A DNA stretch of 20,236 nucleotides. Origin: CAYVMN01 sp043808585 (GTDB taxonomy: Bacteria > Desulfobacterota > DSM-4660 > Desulfatiglandales > Desulfatiglandaceae). The stretch is from positions 1 to 20,236 of the forward strand of contig JAZDES010000237.1 of NCBI GenBank assembly GCA_043808585.1. Direction: 5' to 3'. The position numbers and the translations under genes were made by a program. Below are positions 6,517 to 14,832 of this stretch, in pieces (the stretch's first letter is position 1; each line of letters opens with the position of its first letter). The notes under the pieces are model-generated. The model ran no database searches. It had not been told where the DNA came from and worked only from the letters and a program-made list of their open reading frames with translations.

Positions 6517-7896
6517 CTAGCCCACTTCAAGGTTATATTCCTTGATTTTCGAAATGAGCATGGGGCGACTGATTTCAAGGAGCCTGGCCGCCTGGGTCTT
6601 ATTGCCTCCTGTCTCTTCAAGGGCCCTCTCGATGAGTGTCCGATGCAGCTCCTTGGATGCCTTCTTGATGGAAAGGGTATCTTTAGGGCCGAGGTAACGG
6701 GACAGGCCCTCAGCCCGTGTCATATGGGAGGGGAGATCTGCAGGCGTAATCAATCGCCCCGTAGCAAGTAATACAGCCCTTTCAATTGCATTCTCCAGTT
6801 CTCTCACGTTTCCGGGCCAGCGGTATTCCATCAGGATGGACATTACTCTGGAAGTAGGCCCTTCTACCTCCTTATTCAGCTTCTTGTTAAAGGTCTCTAT
6901 AAAATGACCCATAAGGAGCGGGATGTCCCCCTTCCTCTCCCTGAGGGGAGGGATATGGATGCGCATTACGTTGATGCGATAAAAAAGGTCCTCCCGGAAC
7001 CTTCCCTCTTGAACCATCTTATCAAGGTCCCTAGACGTGGCCGTGATCACCCTGACGTTGATTTTCTGAGACCCCCTCCCCCCTAGCGGGGTAACCTCCT
7101 CTTCCTGTAAGACCCGTAAAAGCTTCACCTGTAAGGACAATGGCAGCTCTCCAATCTCGTCTAGGAATATGGTCCCTCCGTCTGCCTCCATGAAACAACC
7201 GGGCTTGTCCCTGACCGCATCTGTAAATGCCCCCCTCTTGTAACCGAACAATTCACTTTCAAGGAGATTTTCCGGAATACCGCCGCAATTTATGGTCACC
7301 ATGGGCTCTGAGGCCCTGGGACCATTGAGGTGTATGGCCTTAGCGACCAGCTCTTTGCCTGTCCCGCTCTCTCCTGTAAGGAGTACGGTTGTCTTGTGTT
7401 CGGCCACTTTGCGTACAAGGTCGAAGACCTTAACCATGGCCTCGCTTCGGGCGATGACGTTTCCAAATGAATACCTTTTTTCCATATCCTGGATCTTTGT
7501 CCTGAGCCTCAGGTTTTCCTCCTTCAGCCGTTCCCGCTCCTCGGCCTTTTTGAGGGTCAAGAGGACCTCGTCCTTCTTGAAGGGCTTGGATATGTAATCA
7601 TAGGCCCCTTCCTTCATTGCCTCCAGCGCCGTCTCCACAGTCCCATAGGCCGACATCATAACGAATGTCTTTTCAGGGTACTTCTCTTTGGCCTTCTTCA
7701 GGAAGGTCATCCCATCCATGCGGGGCATCCTGATATCGCAGAGGATAAAATCGAAATCAGACTCTTCCATTCGCTCAAGGGCTTTAATACCATCCGATGC
7801 GCTCTCCACAGCATAACCTGCCTTGCCCAGCATGACCTTCAGCATATGGCGCATGTTCTCTTCATCATCTATGACTAAGACACGGTGCTGAGACAT
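6517..7896 (-). CDS. NtrC-family sigma54-dependent response regulator
   Basis: A complete 459-residue REC-AAA+-Fis regulator. The receiver domain has the acidic pocket Asp10-Asp11-Glu12, phospho-acceptor Asp54 and Lys104 (SKPF). The AAA+ domain (about 145-380) has Walker A GESGTGKE (175-182), Walker B GGTIFLDEIGE (240-250), the arginine-finger region FREDLFYRINV (300-310) and WPGNVRELENA (360-370). The C-terminal helix-turn-helix (about 428-456) is Fis-like. The sigma54-contacting loop is GAFTDA (222-227) instead of GAFTGA. The gene follows the sensor kinase by 21 bases, so the two form a cognate pair. Linkage to prepilin peptidase suggests control of surface structures as with PilR, but AtoC/ZraR-type roles cannot be excluded. 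Confidence 0.93.
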   Translation of the reverse strand: MSQHRVLVIDDEENMRHMLKVMLGKAGYAVESASDGIKALERMEESDFDFILCDIRMPRMDGMTFLKKAKEKYPEKTFVMMSAYGTVETALEAMKEGAYDYISKPFKKDEVLLTLKKAEERERLKEENLRLRTKIQDMEKRYSFGNVIARSEAMVKVFDLVRKVAEHKTTVLLTGESGTGKELVAKAIHLNGPRASEPMVTINCGGIPENLLESELFGYKRGAFTDAVRDKPGCFMEADGGTIFLDEIGELPLSLQVKLLRVLQEEEVTPLGGRGSQKINVRVITATSRDLDKMVQEGRFREDLFYRINVMRIHIPPLRERKGDIPLLMGHFIETFNKKLNKEVEGPTSRVMSILMEYRWPGNVRELENAIERAVLLATGRLITPADLPSHMTRAEGLSRYLGPKDTLSIKKASKELHRTLIERALEETGGNKTQAARLLEISRPMLISKIKEYNLEVG

Positions 7897-7917
7897 GGGT
7901 CCTATACCCCCCTATTC

Positions 7918-9606
7918 TCACTTCTCTTCCCCCTCATGGAGAGGGATATTGATAATGATGGTAGCGCCTTTGCCAGGAGAACTCTCGGCGCGTATTTCAC
8001 CTCCCAGCCCTTCTATGATCCTGTACGATATGGACAATCCCAGGCCCGTCCCCTTACCAGGCTCCTTGGTGGTGTAAAAGGGGTCAAAGATATGAATCAG
8101 TTCTTCCTCCGGGATCCCTTCGCCTGTATCCGAGAACCTGATCTCTATTGAATCACCTATGTTTTCGGTCCTGATCCTCAGGACTCCGCTCTGGTCCTCA
8201 TTATCCAGCGACCGGTCTCCTTGCATGGAATCGGCGCTGTTCATGATAATGTTCAGGAAGACCTGTTTCAGCTGGTCGGGTCCTGCCCAGACCTTGTCCC
8301 TTGCCGCATTCAGGGCCATCTCTATGTCAATATGGGCCATCATAGGCTGTGGCCTCAACATACTGACCGTCTCCATGATCATATTATGGACCTTCCCCAG
8401 CTTTCGTTCACCAGTGGAGGGGCGTGAAAAATCGAGGAGCTGTTTGATGATTCGACTAATGCGTGTCAACTCCGATTCAATGCGCTCCAGGAAATCCCTC
8501 CTTTCTTCTTCCTCAAGGTCTTCTCCCCTGAGCAGCTCCAGATAGCCCAGGATAATCCCTATGGGATTGCCGATCTCATGGGCCACCCCGGTTGCCAGCC
8601 GCCCTACCGAAGCCGCCTTCTCAGACCTGATGATTTCTTCCTGGGCCTTCTTTATCTCTTGATTCGCCTTTTCCAGGGAGGAGATATGCGACCTAAGCTC
8701 CTTCTTGTTTTCTTCAAGACGTCCGAGCATCATATGGAGCGATTGGGAAAGCTGCCCGATCTCATTGCGGGGCGAATCACCAAACGAGGGAAAAGGAACC
8801 CCATCTTTGAACTGATTTGTGATATGCAACAGCCTGTAGATGGGCCTGACCACAGTGAGGGAGAGAAGATAGAATCCAAAGAGGACGAGGATAATCGTAT
8901 TCAGGATGATGTAAATGAGGATGGTCTTCTCTGACTCCCTGAGCTTCTCGTACAGGGGGTCGAGCCGGGAGCTAATGGTGATGGCACCCATCAAACGCCC
9001 CTCCAAAAGCACCGGAGAAGAGATGTTAACCCTCTGAGGGGCGAACCAGATCACCCCCCAGGTGCTCCCGCAGAAGTCAAAGGCCCATTTCCTCATCTTG
9101 AGGGCCTTGGCTGAAAGGGCCATGGCATCCCTTTCCGCCTCACCCTTCCGGGGTCGCTTCCAGTCTCTCCCAGCCGGAGACTCATACGACTCTGAGACCG
9201 TAGGGCTTTCGGGCCGGAGGTTAGGTTCCTCTCCGCCAGCCGTCGGCTCATACGAGCCAGAGCTCGGGCCGGCGGCCCATGACCCCATACTATAGACCTT
9301 GACGCCCCCCCTGTCCAGTATCAGGGCATCTGAAAACCCCCCTCTCTGAATCAACTGCCATAGCTTCTCCTTGAAACCACGCCTCGAGAACGGCCTATCC
9401 ACCCCTTTCTCTTCATGGGCAAGTTCATCAGCCGCCTGACGGGCCAGTATGTGGATGAGCAGCCGCCCGGTTTCAAGCTTGGCCTCTATCAGGTCCCTTT
9501 CCTGGAATTTTACCATAACCACATTGATGAGGACCATAGCGGTCACAATCAAGAAACCGAGGGATGCCAGAATTCCTGTCCTCAAACTGAAAAACGGAAA
9601 TCGCAA
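7918..9606 (-). CDS. Sensor histidine kinase, partner of the NtrC-type regulator
   Basis: A 562-residue membrane kinase starting at TTG (9604-9606) with AGAGAGG upstream, 12 bases after the prepilin peptidase stop. Layout: transmembrane helix about 11-32, periplasmic sensor about 33-228, second helix about 229-251, HAMP about 252-303, coiled coil about 300-332, HisKA with His343 (GVAHEIGNP), and an ATPase domain with N-box NIIMNSADS (452-460), DTGEGI (493-498), FYTT (510-513) and GKGTGLGLS (517-525). All catalytic boxes are intact. The sensor domain carries a low-complexity Pro/Ser/Glu/Gly-rich insertion at roughly residues 110-158, encoded by repeat-like DNA (9142-9280); it probably forms a flexible loop. 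The signal is unknown. Confidence 0.93.
   Translation of the reverse strand: MRFPFFSLRTGILASLGFLIVTAMVLINVVMVKFQERDLIEAKLETGRLLIHILARQAADELAHEEKGVDRPFSRRGFKEKLWQLIQRGGFSDALILDRGGVKVYSMGSWAAGPSSGSYEPTAGGEEPNLRPESPTVSESYESPAGRDWKRPRKGEAERDAMALSAKALKMRKWAFDFCGSTWGVIWFAPQRVNISSPVLLEGRLMGAITISSRLDPLYEKLRESEKTILIYIILNTIILVLFGFYLLSLTVVRPIYRLLHITNQFKDGVPFPSFGDSPRNEIGQLSQSLHMMLGRLEENKKELRSHISSLEKANQEIKKAQEEIIRSEKAASVGRLATGVAHEIGNPIGIILGYLELLRGEDLEEEERRDFLERIESELTRISRIIKQLLDFSRPSTGERKLGKVHNMIMETVSMLRPQPMMAHIDIEMALNAARDKVWAGPDQLKQVFLNIIMNSADSMQGDRSLDNEDQSGVLRIRTENIGDSIEIRFSDTGEGIPEEELIHIFDPFYTTKEPGKGTGLGLSISYRIIEGLGGEIRAESSPGKGATIIINIPLHEGEEK
9142..9280 (-). repeat. In-frame repeat-like insertion inside the kinase sensor domain
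   Basis: The word CTCATACGA occurs at 9181-9189 and again at 9247-9255, exactly 66 bases apart. Each copy is followed on the coding strand by a CGGCTGG-GAGAG-like stretch. The second copy is embedded in the hairpin GGCTC-ATAC-GAGCC (9245-9258). The 66-base period equals 22 codons, so the reading frame is kept and the encoded protein repeats SYE-(P/S)-(T/P)AG. Base composition is GC-rich compared with the flanks. It looks like an interspersed palindromic element captured by the gene; the exact boundaries are uncertain. Confidence 0.45.
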
Positions 9607-9618
9607 GTTCAGGCCTCT

Positions 9619-10395
9619 CTAATGGAGTAACCGGAAATACCACTCTTCCAGCCCAAGTCCAAAAAAAAGATAGATAAGTGCCCCGAGGGAGAGAAATGGT
9701 CCAAAGGGTATCTTGAACCTGTACCCCTTACCGGCCATCAAGATGAAGATGGACCCCACAATTGCACCCGTGAGGGAGGATATTAGTACGATAAAGGGCA
9801 ATGACCTCCAGCCCATCCATGCACCGATCATAGCCAATAGTTTGATGTCTCCTCCACCCATCCCCTCCTTTCCTGTGAGACGCTGATAAGCAAGGGCCAC
9901 AAGAAAAAGGCACCCCCCGCCGGCAATGGACCCTATCAGGGAGTCAAGCCAGGATATGTGCCCCGAAAGTAGTGAGTATGCCAAACCTGCGAAAATCCCT
10001 GGGATTGAGAGGACATCAGGTATGATCCTGTGATGAAGATCAATGAAACTGATAGCCACGAGCGCAGCGGCGAAAAAAAGAGAAATGAGAAATTGAAAAT
10101 TCAGTCCATATCTGATAAAGAGGGCAAGGCTCAAGAGTCCGGTAATGCCCTCTACAAGGGGATACTCCCATGAAATGGCCTCACGGCAGTGTCTGCATCT
10201 GCCCCTGAGGAAGAGATAGCTAACGATAGGGATATTGTCATAGAATTTTATCCTCTTTTTGCATTTGGGGCAGAGAGAGGGTGGGTTTATAATTGATTTT
10301 TTGATGGGAATGCGATAGATACATACATTTAGGAAGCTCCCCAGGGCCAAGCCAAATAAGAGAAAATAGAACGCCGTTAGCGAATTCATATCCAT
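9619..10395 (-). CDS. pilD: Prepilin peptidase / N-methyltransferase (PilD-like)
   Basis: A 258-residue multi-spanning A24-family aspartic protease that cleaves type IV prepilin and type II secretion pseudopilin leaders and methylates the new N-terminus. The N-terminal domain has the SFLNVCIYRIP motif (20-30) and two zinc-binding pairs, CPKC (42-45) and CRHC (67-70). The catalytic aspartates are Asp119 in FIDLHHRIIPD and Asp183 in GMGGGDIKL. About seven hydrophobic segments follow the cytoplasmic loop. Length matches the bifunctional type. Its ATG abuts the start codon of the divergent yciO gene with no spacer; a second in-frame ATG at 10387-10389 is an alternative start. It appears to lead an operon with the histidine kinase and NtrC-type regulator. 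No pilin gene is in the window. Confidence 0.93.
   Translation of the reverse strand: MDMNSLTAFYFLLFGLALGSFLNVCIYRIPIKKSIINPPSLCPKCKKRIKFYDNIPIVSYLFLRGRCRHCREAISWEYPLVEGITGLLSLALFIRYGLNFQFLISLFFAAALVAISFIDLHHRIIPDVLSIPGIFAGLAYSLLSGHISWLDSLIGSIAGGGCLFLVALAYQRLTGKEGMGGGDIKLLAMIGAWMGWRSLPFIVLISSLTGAIVGSIFILMAGKGYRFKIPFGPFLSLGALIYLFFGLGLEEWYFRLLH
10265..10329 (+). promoter_or_regulatory. Candidate yciO promoters inside the pilD coding region
   Basis: Because pilD and yciO start back to back, the promoter of yciO must lie within pilD. Two candidates are visible on the plus strand: a perfect TATAAT (10288-10293) 17 bases after a poor TTGGGG (10265-10270), and TTGATG (10301-10306) 17 bases before TACATT (10324-10329). 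Neither is strong. Confidence 0.28.
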
Positions 10396-11007
10396 ATGAC
10401 CGGACCTAAGAAGACCTTACTGGTTGCTATCAACCCGGATAATCCTCAACAGCGACTTATTGACCGTGTAAGTGAAGTCCTGGAGATGGGGGGGCTAATC
10501 GCTTACCCCACCGATACCTTTTACGGAATAGGGTGTGATCTCTATAACAAGAAGGGGATTCAACTCATCTACAAGCTAAAGAACCGTCCCCTAAGTCAAC
10601 CCTTTTCGTTAGTATGCGATAGCCTCAAGGAAATAAGCCACTATGCCATTGTATCTAACTACGCATATAAGACCATGAAGAGGCACCTGCCAGGGCCATA
10701 CACCTTTATCCTGGAAGGAACCCGGTTGGTGCCAAAAATCATGCTTACAAGGAGAAATACAGTAGGCATCAGGGTTCCGGACAACAAGATCTGCCTTGCA
10801 ATTGTTGGCACCTTCGGTAGGCCAATCATATCAACAAGCGCCGGATATGACGATCCTCAATCCATAAGAGAGAGCTACGGTTCATATCTGGATATTGTCG
10901 TTGATGGCGGGGTGCTATATCAGAGCCCTTCTAGCGTGGTCTCTTTGATTGATGATACACCTGAAGTCCTGAGAGAGGGGAAAGGTGATGTCAGTAGCTT
11001 TCTCTGA
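10396..11007 (+). CDS. yciO: Sua5/YciO/YrdC-family protein, YciO type
   Basis: A 203-residue single-domain protein of the Sua5/YciO/YrdC superfamily, which includes TsaC, the enzyme making threonylcarbamoyl-AMP for tRNA t6A. It is closer to YciO: NPDNPQQRLI (13-22) and the C-terminal EGKGDVSSFL match my recollection of E. coli YciO almost word for word. The superfamily motif AYPTDTFYGIGCD (36-48) and the KNRPLSQPF nucleotide-binding segment are present, as is the later STSAGYDDP region. YciO's physiological role is less settled than TsaC's. The start leaves no room for a Shine-Dalgarno site outside pilD and none is obvious, so translation may be leaderless or weak. The last 17 bases overlap the end of convergent sppA. 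Confidence 0.9.
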   Translation: MTGPKKTLLVAINPDNPQQRLIDRVSEVLEMGGLIAYPTDTFYGIGCDLYNKKGIQLIYKLKNRPLSQPFSLVCDSLKEISHYAIVSNYAYKTMKRHLPGPYTFILEGTRLVPKIMLTRRNTVGIRVPDNKICLAIVGTFGRPIISTSAGYDDPQSIRESYGSYLDIVVDGGVLYQSPSSVVSLIDDTPEVLREGKGDVSSFL

Positions 11008-11977
11008 TGCCCTGGCCAGGGAGGCCTCCGGTCCCCGGCCCGGAGGGGCCTACGCCCCGGTGGGCCCCCAGGACACTACGCCCCGATGATGGGCCACTCC
11101 ACCGATATTCTATCGTTGTCTTCGTGCCCTGGAGCAATTTGAGAACGGATCGGCTTGCACTTTCCAGTAATAGGTCTAATAGTTCCAGCTTGCTCTTCTT
11201 GCTATAGACTAGGGTCACATCTCCCTTAATACCGGCCGATTCCTTGGCAAGTTCCACTGCGTCTTGAAAATTACCCAGGACATCGACTAGGCCCAGTTCC
11301 TTGGCCTGGGCACCTGTAAAGACGCGACCGTCAGCAATCTTACGGACCTTTTCCACGGCCAGATTCCTGCCCTTGGCTACCCCTTTAACAAACTGTTCCT
11401 GGATATCCTGTATCAGGGCATTCAGGACCTCCCTATCCCGTTCGGTCAACTTCCTGTCGGGGGAACCGATGTCTTTGAACTCCCCGCTCTTCAGGATCTC
11501 AAACTGGACTCCTATCTTTTCAAGGAGGCCCTCGAGCTGGATAAACTGCAGAATTACCCCAATACTGCCGGTAATGGTCCCGGGAGATGCCACGATCCTG
11601 TCTGCTGCTGCGGCTGCGTAGTATCCGCCTGATGCGGCCACAGTCCCCATTGATGCAATGACCCTTTTGACTGGGACGGTTTTCTCGACCTCACGATAGA
11701 TTTCCTGGGCTGGCGCCACTGCTCCCCCTGGTGAATTTATCCTCAGGATGATCGCCCTTATTCCTTCGTCCTTCTTGAACTTAACCAGTTGGGATGTGAT
11801 ATCTTGAGCACTTGTGATAGTGCCATCAATTGGAATTACCCCGATCTTCTCATTGAATGTAAGGCCCGATGAGGCCCCAAATAGCTTCAGAAAGAGGATC
11901 ATGCTGCCGCCCAGTATGAGGGCAACGACCAAAAGGATCACAAGAACTGTCAGAATCGTATGCCTTTTTTTCGCCAT
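10991..11977 (-). CDS. sppA: Signal peptide peptidase SppA (short, 36K type)
   Basis: A 328-residue membrane-anchored serine protease of family S49 that degrades cleaved signal peptides. The N-terminal anchor spans about residues 8-32. The catalytic Ser116 lies in ASGGYYAA and Lys168 in EFKDIGSP, 52 residues apart as in the Bacillus enzyme; the oxyanion-region NSPGGAV is at 81-87. The expected family end is near residue 294 (IEYRW). The following 34 residues are rich in Gly, Pro, Ser and Arg, are encoded by a GC-rich palindromic stretch, and end inside the yciO coding region, so they look like an acquired extension. The annotated ATG has no clear ribosome-binding site; an AAGGAG lies about 50 bases upstream. 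The gene follows rpsA by about 60 bases, an order I know from related genomes. Confidence 0.9.
   Translation of the reverse strand: MAKKRHTILTVLVILLVVALILGGSMILFLKLFGASSGLTFNEKIGVIPIDGTITSAQDITSQLVKFKKDEGIRAIILRINSPGGAVAPAQEIYREVEKTVPVKRVIASMGTVAASGGYYAAAAADRIVASPGTITGSIGVILQFIQLEGLLEKIGVQFEILKSGEFKDIGSPDRKLTERDREVLNALIQDIQEQFVKGVAKGRNLAVEKVRKIADGRVFTGAQAKELGLVDVLGNFQDAVELAKESAGIKGDVTLVYSKKSKLELLDLLLESASRSVLKLLQGTKTTIEYRWSGPSSGRSVLGAHRGVGPSGPGTGGLPGQGIRESY
11007..11100. repeat. GC-rich palindrome-rich insertion at the sppA/yciO junction
   Basis: This stretch contains the perfect palindromes CCTGGCCAGG (11011-11020) and GAGGCCTC (11021-11028), the inverted pair CCTCCG/CGGAGG (11025-11030 and 11041-11046), and the direct repeat CTACGCCCCG at 11050-11059 and 11076-11085. 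It is far richer in GC than its flanks and codes only for the atypical tail of SppA. It might once have been a terminator between convergent genes, but there is no T-run on either strand. Confidence 0.45.
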
Positions 11978-12037
11978 TTCGTGGTCTTGGGGGCCGGTCT
12001 TCTCTTCGTGCGTCGTAATGGCTTCTCCTTAGGTTGT

Positions 12038-14002
12038 CTAGCCTTCTTTGGAACCTTTGGACCCCGCTGGCTCGTTCAATTCCCCGGATCCCCTGTCTGT
12101 TACGGGGGGTGCTTCAGACTCAGGTTCCCGGGCCGCCTCTGCCCCTGTTTCCTTTTCCGACTCAAGGCCCACTGAGAGGGCATGCTGTTGTAAGTTCATC
12201 ATCTCTTCCCTCAGGAGCTCTCCCAGATTTGACGTGGCCTCTTGGTGGTTGTTCAAATAGCTCTTCAGGATTTCCTTTTCACTGCTCTCTTCCAGCTTTC
12301 GGATCGAAAGGCCGATCTTCTTTTCTTCCCGTGACACATTGATTACCTTGGCCTGAATTACATCATCAACCTGAAATCGCGACATGGGGTTTCCCCGTTT
12401 GTCGCTAGATATCTCGGATATATGAATCAGGCCCTCTATGCCCTCTTCCAGTTCAAGGAAGAGACCAAAGTCTGTCACGTTGGTCACGGTGCCGGTTACT
12501 CGGGTCCCAGGCCTGTATTTCTCTGGAATCTCATCCCATGGATCAGGTGCTAACTGCTTGATGCCAAGTGAAAAACGCTCACTATCCTTGTCAATGTTCA
12601 AGACCACCGCCTGGACTTCCTGCCCCTTCCTGTAAACCTCTGAGGGATGTCTTATCCTCTTGGTCCATGAGATATCAGAAATATGCACAAGACCGTCAAT
12701 GCCTTCATCAATCCCTATAAAGATCCCAAAATCCGTGATGTTCTTTATTTTTCCCTCTATGGTTGTGCCCACAGGGTACTTCTCTTCAATAACATCCCAT
12801 GGGTTGGGTTCCACCTGCTTCATACCCAGCGAGATCCGCTTCCTGGCAACATCAATGTTCAAGACCATGGCGTCCACCATGTCGCCAACGCTCAAGACCT
12901 GTGACGGATGTCTTATCTTTCTGGTCCAAGACATCTCGGAGACATGGATTAATCCCTCCACCCCTTCTTCCACTTCCACAAATGCCCCGTAGTCTGTCAG
13001 GCTCACCACACGCCCTGTTATTCTCAAGCCAATGGGGTACTTCTCTTCGGCATTACTCCATGGATCAGGTGTCAGCTGTTTGATACCCAGGGATACCCTC
13101 TCCCTAGCTTTGTCAAAATTCAAGACCTTGACAGAGATCTCATCTCCTATCTGATGTACCTCTGAAGGGTGTCCCACCCTTCCCCAGGACATGTCGGTGA
13201 TATGGACAAGGCCGTCGATACCGCCCAGATCTATGAACAATCCGTAATCGGTAATATTCTTAACTGTTCCCTGGAGAATCGTTCCTTCCTGAATTTGATT
13301 GAGGGTCTTCTCCCTCAGCGCCGTCCGTTCCCCCTCCAGCACGGCCCTCCGGGAGAGCACTATATTGCCCCGACGCTTGTTATATTTTACTATTTTGAAT
13401 TCATGCTCGGTGTCTACCAAGGCATCCATATCCCTTACCGGCCTCAGGTCGACCTGAGAGCCTGGCAAGAAGGCCTGAAGGCCGATATCAACGGCCAACC
13501 CCCCCTTGACCCTCGAGGTGATCCTACCCTTGATAGTCCTGTTGTTCTCATAGATAGCCTTGATTTTATCCCAGACCTTGATCTTAGCGGCCTTTTCCTT
13601 GGAGAGCCTGATGACGCCTTCATCATCCTCTCTCCTCTCCAAGAGGACCTCTATTCTGTCACCCACCTTGGCTGTCAAATTCCCTGCCGCATCTATAAAC
13701 TCATTGAGTCGTATTTGGCCCTCTGACTTGTATCCGATATCCACCAGCACAAATTCCTTGTCTATTTGAACGATCTCCCCTTTGAGGACCTCTCCCTCCT
13801 GGATACTCCTGAGGCTTTCTTCATACAACTTTATGAAATTATCACTTTCCTGCGCATCTTCCTCCCCGGTTTCAGCTGGAGCAACAGCCGTATCTTTCTC
13901 TGCCCCATGCAAGACAGGTTGCGGTTCCCCATCAATCACGGTGTCCGGACTTTGAGTCTCAGTAATTGCCTCTTGGGTTGCGTTGTTTGTTTGTTTTTCC
14001 AT
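12038..14002 (-). CDS. rpsA: 30S ribosomal protein S1
   Basis: A 654-residue S1 protein with six OB-fold S1 repeats at about residues 70-137, 154-219, 240-308, 325-395, 412-482 and 499-569. It mediates mRNA binding at the 30S platform and start-site recognition. Repeats 3-6 carry the typical FGxFxxL/DGLVHISE/hPSEV/G..V.VKVL.hD pattern and are most alike. The acidic N-terminal extension of about 55 residues (rich in Gln, Thr, Glu) and the acidic, unstructured C-terminal tail of about 85 residues make it longer than E. coli S1 (557). The gene lies directly downstream of cmk, as in many proteobacteria, and has its own promoter in the gap. A Gly-rich GGGGGG/AGG stretch precedes the ATG. Confidence 0.96.
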   Translation of the reverse strand: MEKQTNNATQEAITETQSPDTVIDGEPQPVLHGAEKDTAVAPAETGEEDAQESDNFIKLYEESLRSIQEGEVLKGEIVQIDKEFVLVDIGYKSEGQIRLNEFIDAAGNLTAKVGDRIEVLLERREDDEGVIRLSKEKAAKIKVWDKIKAIYENNRTIKGRITSRVKGGLAVDIGLQAFLPGSQVDLRPVRDMDALVDTEHEFKIVKYNKRRGNIVLSRRAVLEGERTALREKTLNQIQEGTILQGTVKNITDYGLFIDLGGIDGLVHITDMSWGRVGHPSEVHQIGDEISVKVLNFDKARERVSLGIKQLTPDPWSNAEEKYPIGLRITGRVVSLTDYGAFVEVEEGVEGLIHVSEMSWTRKIRHPSQVLSVGDMVDAMVLNIDVARKRISLGMKQVEPNPWDVIEEKYPVGTTIEGKIKNITDFGIFIGIDEGIDGLVHISDISWTKRIRHPSEVYRKGQEVQAVVLNIDKDSERFSLGIKQLAPDPWDEIPEKYRPGTRVTGTVTNVTDFGLFLELEEGIEGLIHISEISSDKRGNPMSRFQVDDVIQAKVINVSREEKKIGLSIRKLEESSEKEILKSYLNNHQEATSNLGELLREEMMNLQQHALSVGLESEKETGAEAAREPESEAPPVTDRGSGELNEPAGSKGSKEG

Positions 14003-14057
14003 TAACCTAAATACCCCCCTCTATGGATTTGCCCCAAAAAAATCCCTTAAACTATAA

Positions 14058-14086
14058 ATTATATCAAAGGCTATTCCTTAGTTCAA
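14058..14086 (-). promoter_or_regulatory. rpsA promoter
   Basis: On the minus strand TTGAAC (14081-14086) is followed after exactly 17 bases by a perfect TATAAT (14058-14063), just past the cmk stop codon and about 55 bases before the rpsA start. It would let S1 be expressed above the level of hisC-cmk. The surrounding 87-bp gap is strongly AT-rich. Confidence 0.6.
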
Positions 14087-14089
14087 CAC

Positions 14090-14794
14090 TTAATTTAATA
14101 AATCTGTAAGAGGAAACCCTTTGCTGTTCTGGCTCCCCGCAAGTTGACACCGTATCTCCTCAACCACCTCTTCGGGCGTTAAACCGGTCGAATCGATTAT
14201 AATGGCATCCTTTGCTGGCCTCAAGGGAGAAAGAGATCGTGTTTCGTCCTGGTGGTCTCTCTTTCTTAGTTCCGCCTCCACCCTGTCCCTCGAAACCGAT
14301 TCCCCACGTTCCAGCCTTTCCTTATATCTTCGGTCTGCCCTTGTTTCATGGGATGCTGTAAGGAAAAACTTGCGTCCTGCTTCTGGAAAGACTACTGTTC
14401 CCATGTCTCTCCCTTCGGCGATGAGGTTGGTTCCCTCCCCCATCTTCCGCTGAAGAGACACCATGGCCTCTCTCACCTCTCTTGCCGCAGAGATCTCCGA
14501 GGCGAGCATGTCCATCTCAGGACCTCTAATAGCAGTGGATATGTCCTCGTTCCCCAGGAACAATCTGGGAGATCCTTCACCTGTATTGAAGTGAAGGTCA
14601 AGTGATTTACAAAGCTCACCTAACCTCTTTTCGTCCCCAGGATCGATACCTTGCCGTTTTGACGCCAGTGCAACGGCCCGGTACATGGCCCCTGTGTCGA
14701 GATACAAGAAATTGATCTTTAATGCGAGCATGCGGCTAACGGTGCTTTTCCCCGAGCCGGCAGGCCCATCAATGGTTATGATAGTTGAATTCAT
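14090..14794 (-). CDS. cmk: Cytidylate kinase
   Basis: A 234-residue (d)CMP kinase that makes CDP/dCDP for nucleic acid and phospholipid precursors. Walker A is GPAGSGKS (10-17); the CMP-binding region includes YLDTGAMYRAVA (31-42), the inserted NMP-bind domain follows, and the EGRDMGTVVFP motif (about 127-137), DRRYKERL and the lid arginines SRDR/KRDHQDETRSLSPL are all present. Length is typical. It sits 38 bases downstream of hisC in the same direction with no obvious promoter of its own, so it is probably co-transcribed. No strong ribosome-binding site is visible, only AAGAG about 11 bases upstream. Confidence 0.96.
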   Translation of the reverse strand: MNSTIITIDGPAGSGKSTVSRMLALKINFLYLDTGAMYRAVALASKRQGIDPGDEKRLGELCKSLDLHFNTGEGSPRLFLGNEDISTAIRGPEMDMLASEISAAREVREAMVSLQRKMGEGTNLIAEGRDMGTVVFPEAGRKFFLTASHETRADRRYKERLERGESVSRDRVEAELRKRDHQDETRSLSPLRPAKDAIIIDSTGLTPEEVVEEIRCQLAGSQNSKGFPLTDLLN

Positions 14795-14832
14795 CTACAA
14801 AAAACTCTTAAAAAGCCCTCTTTTCTGGTTTT

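Noticed and set aside
13169..13726. A 185-codon open frame on the plus strand
   Set aside because: It is antisense to the well-conserved S1 repeats of rpsA and encodes no recognisable protein.
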